This document shows positions 42,287-45,493 of a stretch of DNA of 45,493 bases, piece after piece. Location: contig JAIRNK010000019.1 in NCBI GenBank assembly GCA_031258095.1, forward strand, positions 1 to 45,493, written 5' to 3'. The notes under the pieces were generated by a model. The model made no database searches, was not told the DNA's origin, and worked only from the letters and a program-made list of their open reading frames with translations. Both the position numbers and the translations under genes were made by a program. How positions within the stretch are numbered: the stretch's first letter is position 1; each line of letters opens with the position of its first letter. Source of the DNA: Holosporales bacterium (lineage in GTDB: Bacteria > Pseudomonadota > Alphaproteobacteria > BNTO01).

Positions 42287-42933
42287 GCAAACTCCTTTCC
42301 GACGTATTCTACATAGGTTCAGGCGCAGCGTTAACAATGGAGCTGCTTGTCGGTGGCATCCTTCTAGGTCTTGCGTTGGGAGTGGTGTTCGCCATTTTGC
42401 GAAGATACCGATGGGCCCGTCCTGTCATATGCGGACTAGTGTCGGTCATTCGAGGGACGCCAGTGCTGCTGCAGATCAGCATATTCTATTTTATTCTTAT
42501 TCCAGCATTATTTCGGTGTGATCTGGGGATCAGGGCGACTGGGATTATTGCATTAGGAATAAATAGCGCAGCGTACGTTTCAGAGATATTGCGAGGCGGA
42601 ATAGAAAGCTTGCCAAAAGGACAGTTCGAAGCCGCGTATGCACTTGGCATACCACCGTTCTATATGTGGCGAGATATCATCCTGCCGCAGGTGATTATGA
42701 ATGTTTTGCCTTCTCTCGTTAACGAAACAGTATCATTACTAAAGGAAACAGCATTAATTGCTACAATTGGCGGGATGGACATAACGAGAAGGGCACAGGC
42801 TATTGCGGCGGCAAGATACGAGTACTTTACGCCACTGTGCATCGCGGCGGTGACTTACTACGCGTTAGTGCGGATCTTGGAGTTTATAGGGAAAAAAATC
42901 GAGAATAGAAAGCTATATGCTGAGAATATGTAA
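42283..42933 (+). CDS. amino-acid ABC transporter permease (GlnP/HisMQ type)
   Basis: VIRGTPVLLQISIFYF, GINSAAYVSEILRGGIESLPKGQFEAAYALGIPPFYMWRDIILPQ (EAA loop); GTG 42283 overlaps the upstream stop. Confidence 0.93.
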   Translation: MSKLLSDVFYIGSGAALTMELLVGGILLGLALGVVFAILRRYRWARPVICGLVSVIRGTPVLLQISIFYFILIPALFRCDLGIRATGIIALGINSAAYVSEILRGGIESLPKGQFEAAYALGIPPFYMWRDIILPQVIMNVLPSLVNETVSLLKETALIATIGGMDITRRAQAIAAARYEYFTPLCIAAVTYYALVRILEFIGKKIENRKLYAENM

Positions 42934-43612
42934 CATCGGGAAATCATTTAACAACATAGCAGTATTGAACGATGTCAGCGTTCATGTTGAGGAGTCTAGT
43001 ATTCTTGGACTGGCTGGCCCGTCTGGTAGCGGCAAGTCGACATTGTTGCGTTGCATACAAGGGCTCGAAAAGCCAGACGCCGGGTCAATAAAATATGACG
43101 GGAAAATTGGGTTTATGTTCCAAGATTTTCAGTTGTTTCCGCATATGACGGTTCTTCAGAACTTAGTGTACACCCCAACGCGAAAAGCCGCCTCAGAGAA
43201 AAAACAGCAATACATTGCGAAAGCCAATACGCTGCTAAAGGAGCTGGGAATCGGTGCGAAGGCGGGCAACTATCCAAGTACGTTGTCTGGGGGACAAAAA
43301 CAGAGGGTCGCGCTAGCCAGAAGCCTGATGATTGACCCAGACCTACTGTTGTGCGATGAGCCGACGTCAGGGCTAGATGTCGCAACGATCAGCGACGTGG
43401 TCGCTCTTTTGCGCAAGGTGCATAAGCGCAATGTCACAATCATTATTGCGTCCCACGACTTGGATTTTTTAGTCGAAATCTGTGATCGGATCATGCTACT
43501 AAAGAGCGGACAAATCATTGCAGACGTTCGCCCATCGCAGCACACTAACACGGCATTGCACTTGAAAAGCTTCTACGATTTTTCATGCGACGATGCGCGA
43601 GAGCAAGCGTGA
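42917..43612 (+). CDS. amino-acid ABC transporter ATP-binding protein (GlnQ type)
   Basis: Walker A GPSGSGKST; Q-loop FMFQDFQLFPHMTV; signature LSGGQKQRVALARSL; Walker B LLLCDEPTSGLD; H-loop ASHD. Confidence 0.95.
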   Translation: MLRICNIGKSFNNIAVLNDVSVHVEESSILGLAGPSGSGKSTLLRCIQGLEKPDAGSIKYDGKIGFMFQDFQLFPHMTVLQNLVYTPTRKAASEKKQQYIAKANTLLKELGIGAKAGNYPSTLSGGQKQRVALARSLMIDPDLLLCDEPTSGLDVATISDVVALLRKVHKRNVTIIIASHDLDFLVEICDRIMLLKSGQIIADVRPSQHTNTALHLKSFYDFSCDDAREQA

Positions 43613-43629
43613 CCGAGTCACGTCATATA

Positions 43630-43716
43630 GGGCTCCCGACTGACGCTCCGGGGAACAAGTCCTGATGTTACAGGGCTTTGAGCTCTCAAGAAACCCGGAA
43701 CGTCAGATGGGATGTG
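43630..43716 (+). repeat. 87-bp palindromic element, type C (copy C4)
   Basis: gggctcccgactgacgctccgggg...acccggaacgtcagatgggatgtg; CATAT on both flanks (43624-43628, 43717-43721). Confidence 0.88.
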
Positions 43717-43719
43717 CAT

Positions 43720-44286
43720 ATGCAGATTGAAGCGGTAGAACCTGGCCTATCCGGCCCTACAAACAAACCCCGGCGGCCTTGCGCTACACTATTCGGTGAG
43801 TGCTTGCCCAAGCTGGTTTCTCCTGTGTGCCGAAAGAATGGTTTTTTTTCCGCTGGATTGGTTCTGGACTGGAGCAATATCGTGGGCGAAAAATATGCGA
43901 AAGAGTGTCGTCCGCTTCGCGTATCTGGGAAGTTCCCCCACTGCTGTCTTCACGTTGGAGCATCTCGGGCAACGGCAGTTCAACTCACATATGTTGTTCC
44001 ACAATTATTAGAACGAATCAGACAATATTTTGGGAGAAGTGTTATTGAGACAATTCGCTTCGTTAATTGCGATTTTTCCGGAGTAACAAATATCGTTTTG
44101 AAAACAGCAGGAAGTCAACGTGATCGCATTCCACAAAACCCTCCGCAAGACTCTCATATCAACGAAACTGGGCTATATGCACCACTGGCAACAGCTTTAA
44201 ACCGTTTGGCATTTGCCATTGAATCTGACCAACAACCCGGAACGTCAGTCAGAAGCCCTATAGACGCGCTAGGTTCGCGTTCGTGA
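43720..44286 (+). CDS. DciA/DUF721-family-like protein (candidate helicase-loading factor)
   Basis: GLVLDWSNIVGEKYAKECRPLRVSG...CLHVGASRATAVQLTYVVPQLLERIRQYFGRSVIETIRFV fits the DUF721/DciA pattern; ATG 43720 lies just after element C4 (the ORF track starts inside it at 43678). Confidence 0.65.
   Translation: MQIEAVEPGLSGPTNKPRRPCATLFGECLPKLVSPVCRKNGFFSAGLVLDWSNIVGEKYAKECRPLRVSGKFPHCCLHVGASRATAVQLTYVVPQLLERIRQYFGRSVIETIRFVNCDFSGVTNIVLKTAGSQRDRIPQNPPQDSHINETGLYAPLATALNRLAFAIESDQQPGTSVRSPIDALGSRS
44235..44263 (-). repeat. truncated terminal fragment of a type C element, reverse orientation
   Basis: acccggaacgtcagtcagaagccctata matches, with a few mismatches, the reverse complement of the type C 5' end tatagggctcccgactgacgctccggg. 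Confidence 0.7.
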
Positions 44287-44319
44287 CGTTTGATTCACAG
44301 ACGACGTATTTGAAACGTT

Positions 44320-44823
44320 TTAGCCGCTCCTCTTGGCCTGAAAAAAACGGTGAATTATCTGAACGCAGTCCGTTTCCATTACTCCACCGACGATCTCTCC
44401 AGGAAACGGGGGCGTAGGAATCACGTGGGGATTGCGGAGTTGTGCAGACACAAACGATGAGTTATATGCACCAAACACGATTTTGGAGATTCGGACTAAT
44501 TCAATCGCACCCAGGCACATAGCGCATGGCTCCACAGTAACGTAGATTTCGCAGCCGTCTAGTCGATTTTTCCCTAATTCCTTACACGCACCTATTATTG
44601 CTCCGATTTCAGCGTGACGAATAGAATCTGGAAGATCGTTTGGAGGTGATGTGAAACTGTTGTGGCTTTGGAAAACAACATCCCCGTCTTGAACTATAAG
44701 CGCCCCCACAGGAACGGCGCCTTCACTAAAGGCTTTCTCAGCTAGGCTCAACGCAATTTGCATGAAATGCGCGTCAAATGCAGCGCCGGCCCCACGAATG
44801 ATGCTCACGAAAGCCTCACGCAA
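44320..44823 (-). CDS. tadA: tRNA-specific adenosine deaminase
   Basis: MQIALSLAEKAFSEGAVPVGALIV...HAEIGAI...VTVEPCAMCLGAIELVRISKIVFGA. Confidence 0.92.
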   Translation of the reverse strand: MREAFVSIIRGAGAAFDAHFMQIALSLAEKAFSEGAVPVGALIVQDGDVVFQSHNSFTSPPNDLPDSIRHAEIGAIIGACKELGKNRLDGCEIYVTVEPCAMCLGAIELVRISKIVFGAYNSSFVSAQLRNPHVIPTPPFPGEIVGGVMETDCVQIIHRFFQAKRSG

Positions 44824-44849
44824 ACAAAGGACAGAACGACTGGCGGGAG

Positions 44850-44926
<77 letters not shown>

Positions 44927-45153
44927 GTGTTGCGGGAACCACTCCTGAAGTGTACCACCTCCGCAGCGCAATTCAAAACAACTCTTGTGCCAGGGCCTAC
45001 GCATGAAAAAAATGCCGTTCGGTTTTTTAAACAACAACGAGGCGGAGGGGGCAAATATTCAGAACGCATTTATTGCTGCTTACACAACGACCTCTCTCCA
45101 CCTGCGTGATGGCACCGCATTCGGCGCCATAATGGGAAGATACGACTTCTATA

Positions 45154-45282
45154 GGGCTCCCATGTGAAATATTGGGATTACCACAGGGTTCCCGGCTGAA
45201 CGGAGCTTCAGCTGGGATGTGTCACAGTCGTTCGTCCTTACTGGCGCTTGGGTTTTGTTCCCTGCATTTCAGACGGGATGAG
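45154..45282 (+). repeat. 129-bp palindromic element, type A with nested type B (copy A3)
   Basis: Near-identical to A2 over its full 129 bp, including the nested gggttcccggctgaacggagcttcagctgggatgtg. Confidence 0.88.
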
Positions 45283-45286
45283 TATA

Positions 45287-45372
45287 TATATCCCACCTGA
45301 CTCTTCGGGTTTTATTGAAGTTCAAGGCATTGTAAAACTATAAAAATCCACCCAACGAGTCAGCCGGGACCC
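45287..45372 (-). repeat. palindromic element, type C in reverse orientation (copy C5), directly abutting A3
   Basis: tatatcccacctgactcttcgggttttattgaagttcaaggcattgtaaaactataaaaatccacccaacgagtcagccgggaccc matches the reverse complement of C3. Confidence 0.85.
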
Positions 45373-45493
45373 GGATCTATACAGACCTAGCATGAAAGCA
45401 TGGGAATCGGCAATGTCTGAAAATTATCGTTTACTCGTGATCGCATAGTTTCTGCGATTAAACCCCATGTATTTGTAAAGAATCCGGATATAG

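Overview
This 45.5 kb window looks like part of an alphaproteobacterial genome, probably from a reduced or host-associated lineage. That placement is inferred from gene content and cannot be assigned from sequence alone. Nearly half of it is one uninterrupted 7304-aa ORF (489..22403), followed 134 bp later by a second large ORF (1374 aa, 22538..26662). Both have signal-peptide-like N-termini and degenerate alpha-helical repeats, and they share a motif of the form (L/I)G-x-P...(T/S)-x-FG-x-LN, so I read them as a tandem pair of giant, probably exported repeat proteins of unknown function. The rest is mostly recognisable: GST, holB, truA, rne, xseB, a stand-alone polA-type 5'-3' exonuclease, rplI, a zeta-toxin-like kinase fused to an APH-like kinase, a zinc-ribbon/DUF3426-like protein, rpoZ, an IS5-type transposase remnant, a polar amino-acid ABC transporter operon, a DciA/DUF721-like gene, tadA and tRNA-Asp(GTC). 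From about 26.7 kb onward there is a family of short mobile palindromic elements (86-87 bp, two types, plus a nested ~36-bp type) with common ends GGGnTCCC...GGGATGnG. At least two copies sit in-frame inside protein-coding sequence, as Rickettsia palindromic elements do. The strongest candidates for new biology are the giant repeat-protein pair and this in-frame-inserting element family.
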